Under the pieces are notes generated by a model, which saw nothing but the letters and a program-made list of their open reading frames with translations, had not been told where the DNA came from and made no database searches. The position numbers and the translations under genes were made by a program. Of a stretch of DNA of 64,000 nucleotides, positions 11,801 through 18,621 are shown one piece after another; position 1 is the first letter of the stretch, and each line of letters starts with the position of its first letter. Source of the DNA: Crateriforma spongiae (GTDB lineage: Bacteria > Planctomycetota > Planctomycetia > Pirellulales > Pirellulaceae); contig NZ_JAAXMS010000010.1 in assembly GCF_012290005.1 (NCBI RefSeq), forward strand, positions 165,358 through 229,357, given 5' to 3'.

Positions 11801-11881
11801 CGTTTGCAAGGCAATCTTTCAGGTCAAAACGGCGACACGATCGCTCGATTCGACGGTTACGACATTGGTTGGCTTCGCTAG
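2867..11881 (+). CDS. Giant iterative PKS / PUFA-synthase-like megasynthase (TR-KS-KS0-AT-ACP-ACP-KR-DH)
   Basis: 3004 residues. Domain order, rough residues: NAD(P)-dependent thioester-reductase-like SDR 10-290 (GATGMVG; YERSK); ketosynthase 398-860 with Cys606 in DAACASS, His in ECHATST and His in SNFGHT; a second KS-like domain 890-1275 in which the aligned Cys is Asp1106 (VDADDASG), as expected of a chain-length-factor-like or decarboxylating domain; acyltransferase 1430-1715 with Ser1522 in GHSFGE; an Asn/Gly-rich linker; two ACPs with Ser1916 and Ser2038 in LGVDSIKKAQ / LGLDSIKKAQ; ketoreductase about 2210-2700 (GGGRGIT; Ser2597, Tyr2610); and a hot-dog dehydratase 2712-3004 with His2742 in HTVGGKPTLP. 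KS/CLF pairing and the DSIKK-type ACPs resemble bacterial Pfa polyunsaturated fatty-acid synthases, known as secondary-lipid synthases. There is no enoyl reductase or C-terminal thioesterase. It is the first gene of a five-gene operon. The product is unknown; a reduced or unsaturated lipid is inferred. Confidence 0.9.
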   Translation: MPAPSSKPNSVLLTGATGMVGCHLLDRLIDRRRNVVCLVRGQNDDQARHRVDEVLKRFGRRLDDHADQIEVVAGDLSAEAVGLSPIHREHLAARVDTVLHCAASLSFRPASESVQGEPYRTNVDGTRHLVQLARQIGVKDFHYVSTAYVCGARRGRVLEADLDHGQSFANDYERSKLLAEQMLRNTPGIRVSFYRPSIVIDSTGRSPVTADRTVYGAFQTYRALASRFGLPREGGWFSTLGFTGDERKNLVEADWVADSIVALMHSPPHHQSTYHLTAPSGTPIQQLETAFREACRREGVAEQNGNESAEASAVFQTMAAPYVRTFLPYFNNDPEFDRSATSGALTGLGRPVAGDVTTGDLIALLSTDKTVSPAKIKAEPPVAPLVREDSDDQSDDGDPLVIAGFDVCLPGGAVGRQAFADLLFANRSAIDEVPHDRFDRSLYFDPRRGQIGKSYTTLGGCVGESAIGPDVVDRAARIGQFDPCHLQFATVALSAWQHAGAEANEDLAARCGIYVGHSGGTKLGGPLAMSTLAEVVSEQIREVADFPRSNDSLRGEVTATLARRLRETRPHRKLDAETHFNAYSAASLSAQLLNLGGPREVVDAACASSLVALQHAATAIQAGRIDTAIVGGATYNSVDNLILFSQSQACSDEHSCPFDENASGLISSEGYVAVVLTRRSTARHHGLNELAELVGVGLASDGRGKSLWAPRTEGQQLAIRRAYDRSPALSIDYMECHATSTQVGDATELTSLSTLLETDSNRGPGRPLAIGSAKSNFGHTLEAAGLVGLTKVLVAMQHETLPASLNFKSPTPHFDWTQGRLSVVDHNQAWPVNTNRQGKSAAVNAFGIGGLNAHAVIRQAGPTKPKVPNHGSNQSAVRVRPADRSSRPTPGQPIAIVGRGVVLPGANNVAAMSAMLANGRSMIASPPQDRWTGENVFAVDRQPFRTPHCLGGYIRDYQFNGQPYRIPPKQVTYANPIQMMLIDAVRQTLDELGEPADFHVPADRAVIDRRRTSVVVGTIFGGEFSNQLQVGMRVPEICRHVRQCLSGQVDVGTSIDRWMDQFAQHLIHRHPAILDETGSFTASTLASRIAKTFDLMGGACAVDADDASGMLALMTAVDQLRFGQADTVICGVAQRSLDLVAFEQLSLRDQLVRSGRPIDVPDDCRQILPGEGVAVLLLQRREDALRSGHKIHGLIDHVGCERIAAQHREDIRCDAMAGDKLNAGLVRQFGYLSGAHPIVRTVAQSIRWAQPTAADEPCELFAVAEDGFGVRASLTSGRSENDAAVSSATARHTESASPISTTSAVRVSDELGTSAMSPQATLDESIRPVVCRTDSACASSPRWLVATENDQEAIRRHLTSWAEDPDGAFASSTATFSGSTSRFTAGLVVTDHQRLAEQASRLLKLWNQGTRVTVDERACGLLWKNQPQQDRVAWLFPGQGSQYPRRPEIIDHQAESQRSLDDFDRELQTLGIAPIANRLHDPTRTLGKDVWWTQLWVLGVSHVMADCLAQAGIPMHVATGHSFGECGAALHSGAMNLAQSIRFAKQRSEAVLTNVRQSGCLLSVRGDASRIASALSQGDCDVVITHHNAPQQVVVAGTPDAVAQAKAVLSDAGLAAVVIPVPAAFHTPMMESAEKMLRQTFASHRLRPPVCPLLSSVSLRYLADPDEILENLISQLTRPVQFAATMDRLCDDGVGLMVEVGPSDVLTRLSRSRNDDRAIALSLDAGDDTERQLSLIRLATTVVTGKPSDVNRGLQPPISAATNDVRHPEVDQRIVSGATEAAITIVDVTDKRRKASQNSVPRSSGESTASLSAGDSNGHHVNGVPNGRIANGHISNGIADSHTQVNHSIRDVSSNRMLPPTDAVSAVHPTTGNASTDTTAKQASDLLVNLVVELTGYSPDIVEFDADLEAELGVDSIKKAQIIGELADWSGMKLDLAQMKLSDYTTLGDILNLYSQHFGQPDCGQPAVTAAVAPAASPPSVTDAVAIPSASAAIVSGRGSLSQSVSSLMVDFVVDQTGYSPDIVDMQADLEAELGLDSIKKAQLLGELQEQYDLSGLDLGQLKLSDFPTLGSIRDFVLEQLGEDVTTATEKKKPTDQSSVTLTPQSLDQSAFSNHRSHPHGSDTSAVAETPRGPIGGVSVEPAQGHGNGVAVGVSDVTRPVGTTFPSDNGIPTTPEVEAPARGTCRFALRTVPAARLTGMPRQPNFSGDAIVVGHNPIADEIERRFGQTTFRCHRFPDHLSSRDVDHWLDHLWDQHATPHLFVTTPRDDAALDTLDAKAWGKRRDAALMTPFRVCQRWMQRMIDDDQMDRASLLSVVDAGGNFGFDGQCMPSAESGGIAGLTKAMRIESWMRGHRETPMLIVDGAPGATASDVVDGAWRELAQPSHDEEVVVDEDERWTIDACYQPLNESGGPVGPPSRGGVWVVSGGGRGITAMTAMSLAQRYDLSLHLLGTAPNPSIDDATRNAASADRTQLRRDVIQRAQREGQNPIETWRDLEKAIEIDQTLSQCRQRGIRAVYHSVDVSDGPAINQVLQQIRTSDGPIRGVLHGAGAGQDARFDRKRPDKVAKCIGAKVDGCLQLATATNDDPLEWFIGFGSISGRFGANGHTDYSLANDMLAKCIDRLRQQRPDVRCVTFHWHAWGDIGMAAKPEAKLALEMIGMQFMPADEGLRHFMNELEYGGDLPEVLITDRRYIRKFFPGPAMRETGKPEYPMLDPSSRGIASSQAHTITLDPTVDHFLNQHTVGGKPTLPMVMAIEMMAEAAALQAGQRRITACRNVRAIAALKFHHDDAMACEVIRETSSSESDGDGTNGRSQRWRLCADLRRGDGRMVEECRTHFSGEFLVENGLPHPDPPPAPVQHGVWDDIEYLGTDAPVYHGESLQCLRKVMVDTEQSKLWGRIASPSPAHLGGEDRPLAGWQIPCAAMDACLYAAAVLAYRLHDRPSLPVGFDQIALGRLPLAGEPLLIHWSVEQSLQHGLRLQGNLSGQNGDTIARFDGYDIGWLR
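9135..9176 (+). promoter_or_regulatory. Candidate -1 frameshift / slippage site inside the megasynthase gene
   Basis: Ten consecutive A (9135-9144) followed by G make an in-frame A AAA AAG heptamer at 9139-9145, the same heptamer used by E. coli dnaX. A -1 shift gives GCC AAC CGA CCA AAG TAG, with the stop at 9160-9162. A GCGTCA-CGC-TGACGC hairpin follows at 9162-9176, 16 nt downstream of the heptamer. An alternative 7-bp stem pairs 9168-9174 with 9193-9199. The site lies in the linker between ACP2 and the KR module, so the shifted product (about 2098 residues) would end after the ACPs. Frameshifting is an inference; the motif and the stop are read directly. Confidence 0.45.
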
Positions 11882-11898
11882 GTGCATGAGCTGAACGG

Positions 11899-13089
11899 AT
11901 GCCCTATCACAGCAAAGGGACGATGCACCCGCTGATCCCGCCGGACGACTATGTCGGCGGTGCGGCGCATCAACGCGACCTGGCCGAACTTCGTCGCTCG
12001 ACATGGCAATTGGTGGGCACACGCCGTGATTTGGCCAAGCCCGGCGACACGCTTGCCGCCACAGTGCTGGGCTTGCCGGTCGTCCTAAGAAATTTCGGTG
12101 ACCGCGTGTCCGCGTTTCGAAACGTATGCGCCCACCGGCAATGCACGATCGCCACCAACGGGACCAGCCACAGCGCCGTCTTGAAATGTCCCTATCACGG
12201 ATGGCACTACGGGGCCGATGGCCGGACACGAAAGATCCCGGGTGCAAAGAACTTTCCGAACTTTGACCGCGAAGCCCACCGCTTGCAGACGTATGCCGTC
12301 CAGTTCTGTGGTGAATTGGTATTCACACGCCTCTGTGCCCCCGATGATGTGGGCCAAGACAGCTTGCAAGCGTGGATGGGCGACACGTTTGATCAGCTGC
12401 AACAGGCAACCCGACCGGAACATTGGATCCAAAACCTGGGAACTCACCTCGATTTTCCTGTGAACTGGAAGATCCCAATCGAAGGTTCCTTGGAAAGTTA
12501 CCACTTGGATGAAGTCCACGCGGCCACCTTTGGGCATGACCCTGGGGAAGAACATTCCGAACACGTGATGAATGCCCAGGGAACGACTTTTCAAACCCAC
12601 TATCGCACCGATTCGCTTGTGGAACGAATCGAAGAACGCTGCATTCGCTGGATGACCGGCGGGTTCGACGGCAGCTATCGACATCTGCACACGTTTCCAA
12701 ACTTGATGGCATCCCTGAACGATTCGTTGTCGTTGGTTTACCAAATCGTTCCCACCGGACCGACGACCAGCCGAATGAACTTGTGGGGTTTCGGACGTGC
12801 CGCCTCACAAGGCGGTTGGTTCGCTAAGATGGGATCGGTGGCGATGCGCCGTGCCAGCGCAAAGATGGCTTTGAAGGTACTGAATGAAGACGCAGCCATC
12901 TTTCCCTTGGTACAGCGTGGCATGACCGCATTGTGCGACGACACGTTGCCCGAAGATCCACCTGCAACCGCCCGAACACATCGCCCGTCGGCGAAACGCC
13001 CGGGTGTTTTTGGCCGCTGCGAAGAACGTTTGGATGCATTTCACCGTGATTGGCAATCGCGGTTTACAAGTGTCGGCCGGACATCATGA
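11899..13089 (+). CDS. Rieske non-heme iron oxygenase, alpha-subunit type
   Basis: 396 residues. The Rieske [2Fe-2S] ligands are C77-x-H79 and C97-x2-H100 (CAHRQ, CPYHGW). The mononuclear iron site shows ESYHLDEVH with His202 and His207. The family activates O2 for hydroxylation, desaturation or demethylation and needs a reductase partner, none of which is encoded nearby. The gene starts 17 bp after the megasynthase stop, so it probably oxidises a product of that pathway (inference). A second in-frame ATG at 11923 is an alternative start; both precede the Rieske domain. The start at 11899 is kept because of the tight spacing. Confidence 0.85.
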   Translation: MPYHSKGTMHPLIPPDDYVGGAAHQRDLAELRRSTWQLVGTRRDLAKPGDTLAATVLGLPVVLRNFGDRVSAFRNVCAHRQCTIATNGTSHSAVLKCPYHGWHYGADGRTRKIPGAKNFPNFDREAHRLQTYAVQFCGELVFTRLCAPDDVGQDSLQAWMGDTFDQLQQATRPEHWIQNLGTHLDFPVNWKIPIEGSLESYHLDEVHAATFGHDPGEEHSEHVMNAQGTTFQTHYRTDSLVERIEERCIRWMTGGFDGSYRHLHTFPNLMASLNDSLSLVYQIVPTGPTTSRMNLWGFGRAASQGGWFAKMGSVAMRRASAKMALKVLNEDAAIFPLVQRGMTALCDDTLPEDPPATARTHRPSAKRPGVFGRCEERLDAFHRDWQSRFTSVGRTS

Positions 13090-13167
13090 CCCAGTGAATC
13101 AGCGTCCACGCGGCACCCATGATTCGAGCTTCTATTTTTTACATCGCTAGAACAAGACGAACGACAG

Positions 13168-13932
13168 TTGATCGATCTATCGGGAAAGACGGCATTGGTG
13201 ACCGGCGGAAGCCGTGGAATTGGACGCGCATGCGCGCTGCGTCTGGCCGATTGCGGCGCGAACGTTGCGGTGAACTTCTTGTCGTCACGCGACGCGGCGA
13301 CCGAAGTCGCCAAACAGATCAATCAGCGTGGCGCCGGGTCGATCGCCGTCCGCGCCGACGTCAGTCGTCAAGACGATTGCCATGCGTTGGTGTCCGCCGT
13401 CGCTGAGCATTTTGGCGGACTGGACATCGTGATCAGCAATGCCGCCGCGGGCGGTTTCCGCGGCGTCGCTCAGCTGACCGCACCCAATTTGGAAGCAGCG
13501 ATCCGCACCAATGCCGCACCGGTCGCATGGCTTTGCCAAGCGGCAGCGGAGCACTTGGCCGACGAAAATGATTTCGGCAAAGTGATCGCGATCAGCAGCC
13601 ACGGTTCGATCCGAGCGGTCGATCACTACGCCGCCATCGGTGCATCCAAGGCGGCTTTGGAAAGCTTGGTCCGTCACATGGCACTGGAATATGGACGCCA
13701 AGGCATCAATTTCAATTGTGTCATGCCGGGAATCGTTCGTACCGAAGCAGTGTCAACGATGCCGGGCGTTGAAGACGTGTTGGCTGCCGCCAAGGAACGG
13801 TTGCTGGTCAGCAAACGCGACTTGTCGCCCAACGACGTTTCCGGTGTGGTCGCGTTTTTGGCCAGCCGGCAAGCCGACATGATTCAAGGACAAACCATCA
13901 TTGTCGATGGCGGGATCACCGTCCGTGTTTGA
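13168..13932 (+). CDS. SDR, FabL-like enoyl-ACP reductase
   Basis: 254 residues, TTG start. The Rossmann motif is GGSRGIGRA near residue 12 and the active site reads Y154-x6-K161 (YAAIGASKAALESL). The Y-x6-K spacing is typical of enoyl-ACP reductases FabI/FabL, whereas ketoreductases such as FabG use Y-x3-K, so an enoyl reductase is the better call. The megasynthase has KR and DH but no ER, so this protein may act in trans to saturate chosen double bonds, much as free ER proteins do for Pfa systems (inference). It is separated from the oxygenase gene by 78 bp and overlaps the next gene. Confidence 0.75.
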   Translation: MIDLSGKTALVTGGSRGIGRACALRLADCGANVAVNFLSSRDAATEVAKQINQRGAGSIAVRADVSRQDDCHALVSAVAEHFGGLDIVISNAAAGGFRGVAQLTAPNLEAAIRTNAAPVAWLCQAAAEHLADENDFGKVIAISSHGSIRAVDHYAAIGASKAALESLVRHMALEYGRQGINFNCVMPGIVRTEAVSTMPGVEDVLAAAKERLLVSKRDLSPNDVSGVVAFLASRQADMIQGQTIIVDGGITVRV

Positions 13933-15277
13933 CTGGCGCGCGACCACCGCATTCGAAAGATTCTTATACCGCTGTGATCCCGGCGGGCCATCGATGACGT
14001 TCCGCATCGAAATCGGCTTCGACCACCCGGTGTGCCCGGAACGGATGCAAAATGCCATTGCACAAACCTCGACGTGGCACCCCATCCTGTTTTGCCGGCT
14101 GACCCAAAACCAGCATCATTGGATCTGGGAACCGTGCCCGATGAACCCCGGCGAATGGCTCGGTGTTTCTTACAGCCCGGATGCCTTGCCGGCGATTGAT
14201 CCCACAACATCGGCCGGTTTTCGATTCAGCCAAGGCCGAGGTGCCGACGACGTCCAACGGCTCGCGTTCGACTTTCATCACGCATCGGTCGATGGCATCG
14301 CGGCGGCCAAATGGACCGCCGGCGTCCTGCGTTGCTATCACGACGAAAATCCTATCGACGGCGGCAGGGAACATCGTGCCAAGGACGACATCGTCCAAGG
14401 TCAGCTACGGCAACGACACAAGATGCCGGTTCCCGACCATGGACCACCGATCGGATTCCTGGAAGGTCTCCGCAATCTTTGGTCCACGATCCGCGGCAAA
14501 TCGATTCGGTATGCACCTTTGACGACGCGGCAAAGTGATTTTGTGGGACAATCGGGTGATCCGTCGGAACCCCAAGCCGACAATGATCATGTGATGTCGC
14601 TGAACTTGCCCCCTCATTTGTCACAACGCAGCCGCGAATTTGTCGCTCAATCCAAGATCCCTTTGAACGATGTCGCCGTCGCTGCCACCTTTCGAATGTT
14701 GGCAGACGATCCAGCACTTCGGCATCAACACGGACGTTTGATGATCAACAACCCGGTCAATTTGCGAACGATACGGCAGCGTCGTTTTTCGGCGTGCAAC
14801 TACACCGGGTTGGCATTCCTGCGGCGGCATGGCCAAGAAGTTCGACGGCACGATCTGCTGTCGGGCTTGCACCGCGAAATGAACTACATCCGCCAGCGTT
14901 GCGTGGCCGCAGAATTTTTGCGAGGCCTGGAAGCGGTGGATCCCCATCCGTCGGCACTGCGATACATCCAGCGGCGTCGCTGGTTCGATGCGACGGCGTC
15001 GATGACGTGTCTGTCCAGCGTTCGAATCGGCCGTCGACACGGGGCCCAGCCCTGTGAACAGGGTTGGCAGTTCGGTGACAACACGCTGCGGTCGATACGC
15101 ATCGTCCCCCCTCGACCGGCCGGATCATCGTTAGCACTGTCACTGAACGACTCTCTGGGCCGTCTTTGTTTGACCGCACGATCAGATCCGACAGCATTGT
15201 CGTTTACCGAAACGCAAGATGGATTGCAGCGTTGGGTGAATCATTTCAGCGAACTCATGTTGCCATCCGGCCGCTAA
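13907..15277 (+). CDS. Condensation-domain / WS-DGAT-like acyltransferase
   Basis: About 456 residues. The hallmark HHxxxDG motif is present as FHHASVDG, in the N-terminal lobe. This motif defines the CoA-dependent acyltransferase superfamily (NRPS condensation domains, wax-ester synthase/DGAT, PapA5). It overlaps the enoyl reductase gene: starts are possible at TTG 13901, ATG 13907 or GTG 13925. In this operon it could esterify the megasynthase product onto an alcohol or glycolipid acceptor, or release it from the ACP (inference). The later lobe contains INNPVNLR, fitting the second half of the bilobed fold. The exact acceptor is unknown. Confidence 0.65.
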   Translation: MAGSPSVFDWRATTAFERFLYRCDPGGPSMTFRIEIGFDHPVCPERMQNAIAQTSTWHPILFCRLTQNQHHWIWEPCPMNPGEWLGVSYSPDALPAIDPTTSAGFRFSQGRGADDVQRLAFDFHHASVDGIAAAKWTAGVLRCYHDENPIDGGREHRAKDDIVQGQLRQRHKMPVPDHGPPIGFLEGLRNLWSTIRGKSIRYAPLTTRQSDFVGQSGDPSEPQADNDHVMSLNLPPHLSQRSREFVAQSKIPLNDVAVAATFRMLADDPALRHQHGRLMINNPVNLRTIRQRRFSACNYTGLAFLRRHGQEVRRHDLLSGLHREMNYIRQRCVAAEFLRGLEAVDPHPSALRYIQRRRWFDATASMTCLSSVRIGRRHGAQPCEQGWQFGDNTLRSIRIVPPRPAGSSLALSLNDSLGRLCLTARSDPTALSFTETQDGLQRWVNHFSELMLPSGR

Positions 15278-15329
15278 TCCCCGAATCCATCCATCAGGCA
15301 CAGACCCAGCGAACGTCGAAAGCAGACCG

Positions 15330-16478
15330 ATGTCCAACACGTTATTGAAAGTCGCCAGTGGAATCTTGTTGATTGCGGTCGCCGCAATGATCGCCTTTGG
15401 CGTCTATCGCGAAAAGCAGATCCGCACCGATTTGCAACAGCGTGAAGCCGCCTTAACCGACAGCCAAACCATCGACGAAAACACGACGGCCGACGAACTA
15501 TCCAAACTGGGCGACGGTGCGGCGGCGAACATACCCGCGCTGGCCGCCGGCATCATCGGCGATGTCCCGACACTGGAAACGATCCCCAAGGTGGACGCGT
15601 TTCCCTGGCGTGATGCCTTGGCCAACCGGTTGTATTCCAACGCACGTTCACGTCGTTGCGGTATGTTGATCCCGGGATTGCCGGTGCGTTCGGGGCTGCA
15701 GCATCGCGAGGGCAGGCTGACCACGATCGGTCGCATCCCCGCCATTTCCATTTCGTTGGAATTGGATGAATCGGCGAAAGACAAAATGCCACGAATCACT
15801 CAGGTCCAGACGGAAAATTACCTGGCGAAACACCGACTGGTCATCGAGCCGATTTTGTATCACGACCGACGCGGAACGGTTTATTTCGGCACCGATTGCC
15901 GCGCCGCATTCTTTGAAAAAGACCGGCCGTTGGTGACCGTCAAGTCGGAAGCCATGATCGACCAATCGGTCGGCAACTTTCTGGCCCTGGGTTTGTTCCA
16001 GGACCAAGGTGAATGCGACGGACGCACGTTGATCATGTCGTTTCGATACGCCCAAAGCGACCCGACGTTGACCGGGCTGGATGCCGCCAAAAAGACAACC
16101 GAGTGTTTAATTCTGCATCTGCGGCCCGATGCAACCCCCGACAATCCCATCTTTGACGTGTTTGCCACGACCGAAGGCCGACAACAGATTCATCAGCTGG
16201 TGCGGTCCAGCAACCTGCTGACCGACCCGACCACGTCGATTCGTGCCGGAGTGCGTTTCGACCGTTTCGTGATGATGGGACTGTACCCGGCATCACCGGT
16301 GGTGACCGACGTTCGATTGAATACCGATCGGACGATGCCGTCCGCCAAAGCCCAACTGTTGATGCGTCAAGGCCCGGCGGACGATCGCCCCGGCTTGCAA
16401 GACATCTTGGATGACTTCGCGGGCTACGTCGCGGACGATTCGATCGACGCGCGGCTGTTGGAAACGTTTTCCAACTGA
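15330..16478 (+). CDS. Membrane-anchored protein of unknown function
   Basis: 382 residues. One N-terminal transmembrane segment (about residues 7-25, LLKVASGILLIAVAAMIAF), probably leaving the rest in the periplasm or planctomycete equivalent. No catalytic motif recognised. Starts 52 bp after the acyltransferase gene, so it is probably the last gene of the megasynthase operon. It could help localise or export the lipid, but that is guesswork from position only. Confidence 0.6.
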   Translation: MSNTLLKVASGILLIAVAAMIAFGVYREKQIRTDLQQREAALTDSQTIDENTTADELSKLGDGAAANIPALAAGIIGDVPTLETIPKVDAFPWRDALANRLYSNARSRRCGMLIPGLPVRSGLQHREGRLTTIGRIPAISISLELDESAKDKMPRITQVQTENYLAKHRLVIEPILYHDRRGTVYFGTDCRAAFFEKDRPLVTVKSEAMIDQSVGNFLALGLFQDQGECDGRTLIMSFRYAQSDPTLTGLDAAKKTTECLILHLRPDATPDNPIFDVFATTEGRQQIHQLVRSSNLLTDPTTSIRAGVRFDRFVMMGLYPASPVVTDVRLNTDRTMPSAKAQLLMRQGPADDRPGLQDILDDFAGYVADDSIDARLLETFSN

Positions 16479-16538
16479 CGTGCCGGTCTTCGCCGCCGTG
16501 TCGTGACCTTCGCCAAACCGACGTTTAGCCAGTTCGAC

Positions 16539-17879
16539 CTAGGGATCGTCAGGACGAACGATGCTGATCGCGGCTTCGTCTTGTTCGGCGCCAGGTTCAA
16601 TTTCGACGTCGAAATCCGGTTGTGATTCTTTCAAGCGACGACGCGCCTCGCCCGCCCAAGGGCTTTCCGGCGACAAATGCAGAAAACGTTTCCAATGCTG
16701 TTCCGCTTCGATGTCGCGTCCCGAATCGGCCAACAAGTTTGCAACGTGATAGTGCGCATCGGGATAGTCCGGGTGCAATGACAAGACGCCGCGAAATGCC
16801 GCGATCGCCAATTCGTCTTGCCCCAATTCCGCCAGCACCATTCCCAAACAAGCTCGGGCTTCGACCAATTCCGGGTCCAGTTCGATCGCCATGTAAAAGC
16901 GTTCTCGGGCGGCCACCGGCTCATTCATCCGGTAAAGCCATTCGCCCAGCTGGAAACAAATGTCGGCGCGGGGGCCGTCGCGAGCCAAGATGGCGTGGCA
17001 ACAATCGATGGCGGTTTCCAAATCATCGCGATCATCGGCTTCGAACGCCGCGACCAACAATTCATCATCACTGGCCAGTGCATCAGCGTGTGCCAGCGGC
17101 GCTTCCCACGATTCGATCGGAAAGACGACGTCATCATCAACCGTTTCGGGCTCACTGGGCTCACACGCATCAAAATCGAAACGCATTTGACCGCCCGTTT
17201 CGATCAAGCCTTCGCCGCCACGCAATAAGACGTGCTTGCCTTCGACCAGAATCGACAACTGATCCAAGGGACGCTGGATGTCGGGCAGAACTTCGATCAA
17301 ATCGACCAAACGCTGTTCGATCGCTTTCGGGCTGGCTCCCGCATCGATCCACTGGGCCAATCGCTTGGCAGTCGCGACTTCTTGAAAATCAAAGTAGGGC
17401 AACCGATGCATGGTGCGAACCGGGCGAATCAGCCCGCGGCGCTGCCACCGCCGGATGACGTGTAGCGGGATATCCAAAAGGTCCGCCAACATCATCGGCG
17501 TGTAATACTGTCGACCGACCGTGTCGGTTTCCACCAATCCCAAACGTTGCCACAAATCGGCTTCGGCAATCAGTTCGGTGTCACCCTTGCCGACCGCATC
17601 ACGCAGCGACGCGGGCAACAATTCATGCTGAGTCAAAGGAGATTCATCGGCGCCGATCACGACCCAATGAATCGCGTCCTGGTGGGCATCGACGATGGTC
17701 GCACCAAACGACCGAAGTAAATTGGTCGCTTCGCGGCGGTTCATGCTGCCCAATCGCCCGGCCAAGGCGATCCGAATGCCGTCGATCATCCCCGGTGCTT
17801 GGGTCACCACGGGCGCAGTATCTTGGTCCTGATCCATCGGATCGATCGGTTCGTCGTCGCTTTGATCGATGTCATCCAT
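16539..17879 (-). CDS. BRCT-like + MerR-type HTH + TPR protein
   Basis: About 446 residues from the ATG at 17879; upstream starts at 17921 (ATG) and 17954 (GTG) are also open. The order is an acidic N-terminus; a BRCT-like fold (IRIALAGRLGSMNRREATNLL...); a MerR-type winged helix (YYTPMMLADLLDIPLHVIRRW, residues about 123-190); a central spacer; and three to four tetratricopeptide repeats in the C-terminal 150 residues (LDPELVEARACLGMVLAELG and following). MerR-type domains bind DNA, and BRCT domains usually bind phosphopeptides or DNA ends. The combination suggests a DNA-linked scaffold, but no specific role is known to me. Convergent with the megasynthase operon. Confidence 0.7.
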   Translation of the reverse strand: MDDIDQSDDEPIDPMDQDQDTAPVVTQAPGMIDGIRIALAGRLGSMNRREATNLLRSFGATIVDAHQDAIHWVVIGADESPLTQHELLPASLRDAVGKGDTELIAEADLWQRLGLVETDTVGRQYYTPMMLADLLDIPLHVIRRWQRRGLIRPVRTMHRLPYFDFQEVATAKRLAQWIDAGASPKAIEQRLVDLIEVLPDIQRPLDQLSILVEGKHVLLRGGEGLIETGGQMRFDFDACEPSEPETVDDDVVFPIESWEAPLAHADALASDDELLVAAFEADDRDDLETAIDCCHAILARDGPRADICFQLGEWLYRMNEPVAARERFYMAIELDPELVEARACLGMVLAELGQDELAIAAFRGVLSLHPDYPDAHYHVANLLADSGRDIEAEQHWKRFLHLSPESPWAGEARRRLKESQPDFDVEIEPGAEQDEAAISIVRPDDP

Positions 17880-18123
17880 GCTCGAATTATCGCCCTGGTC
17901 CGGTGATATGCCAAGCTGCATCGGGCGATCGTGCACCCCGGAATTGCAAACCACACCCGCCGGCGTGGGCGAGAGAAACGATTACACCGCCCCGGTCGTT
18001 TGACGCCAATGCTTTCATCGCTTGGTGCCGTGCTGCGGCCGATCAGCCGCCTGAGGGGCTACACCGGCGATCGCCGCACTTGTCGATGACGGACGCGCCA
18101 GTCATCTTGGACCCCGATCGCTT

Positions 18124-18536
<413 letters not shown>

Positions 18537-18621
18537 GAGTGATCTTCGCCAAGGGTCTTGGCAACCAACGCCTCATTTCAGACGCCGTGCATCATCGGCC
18601 TTATCGATTCGCCGGTCGCCG

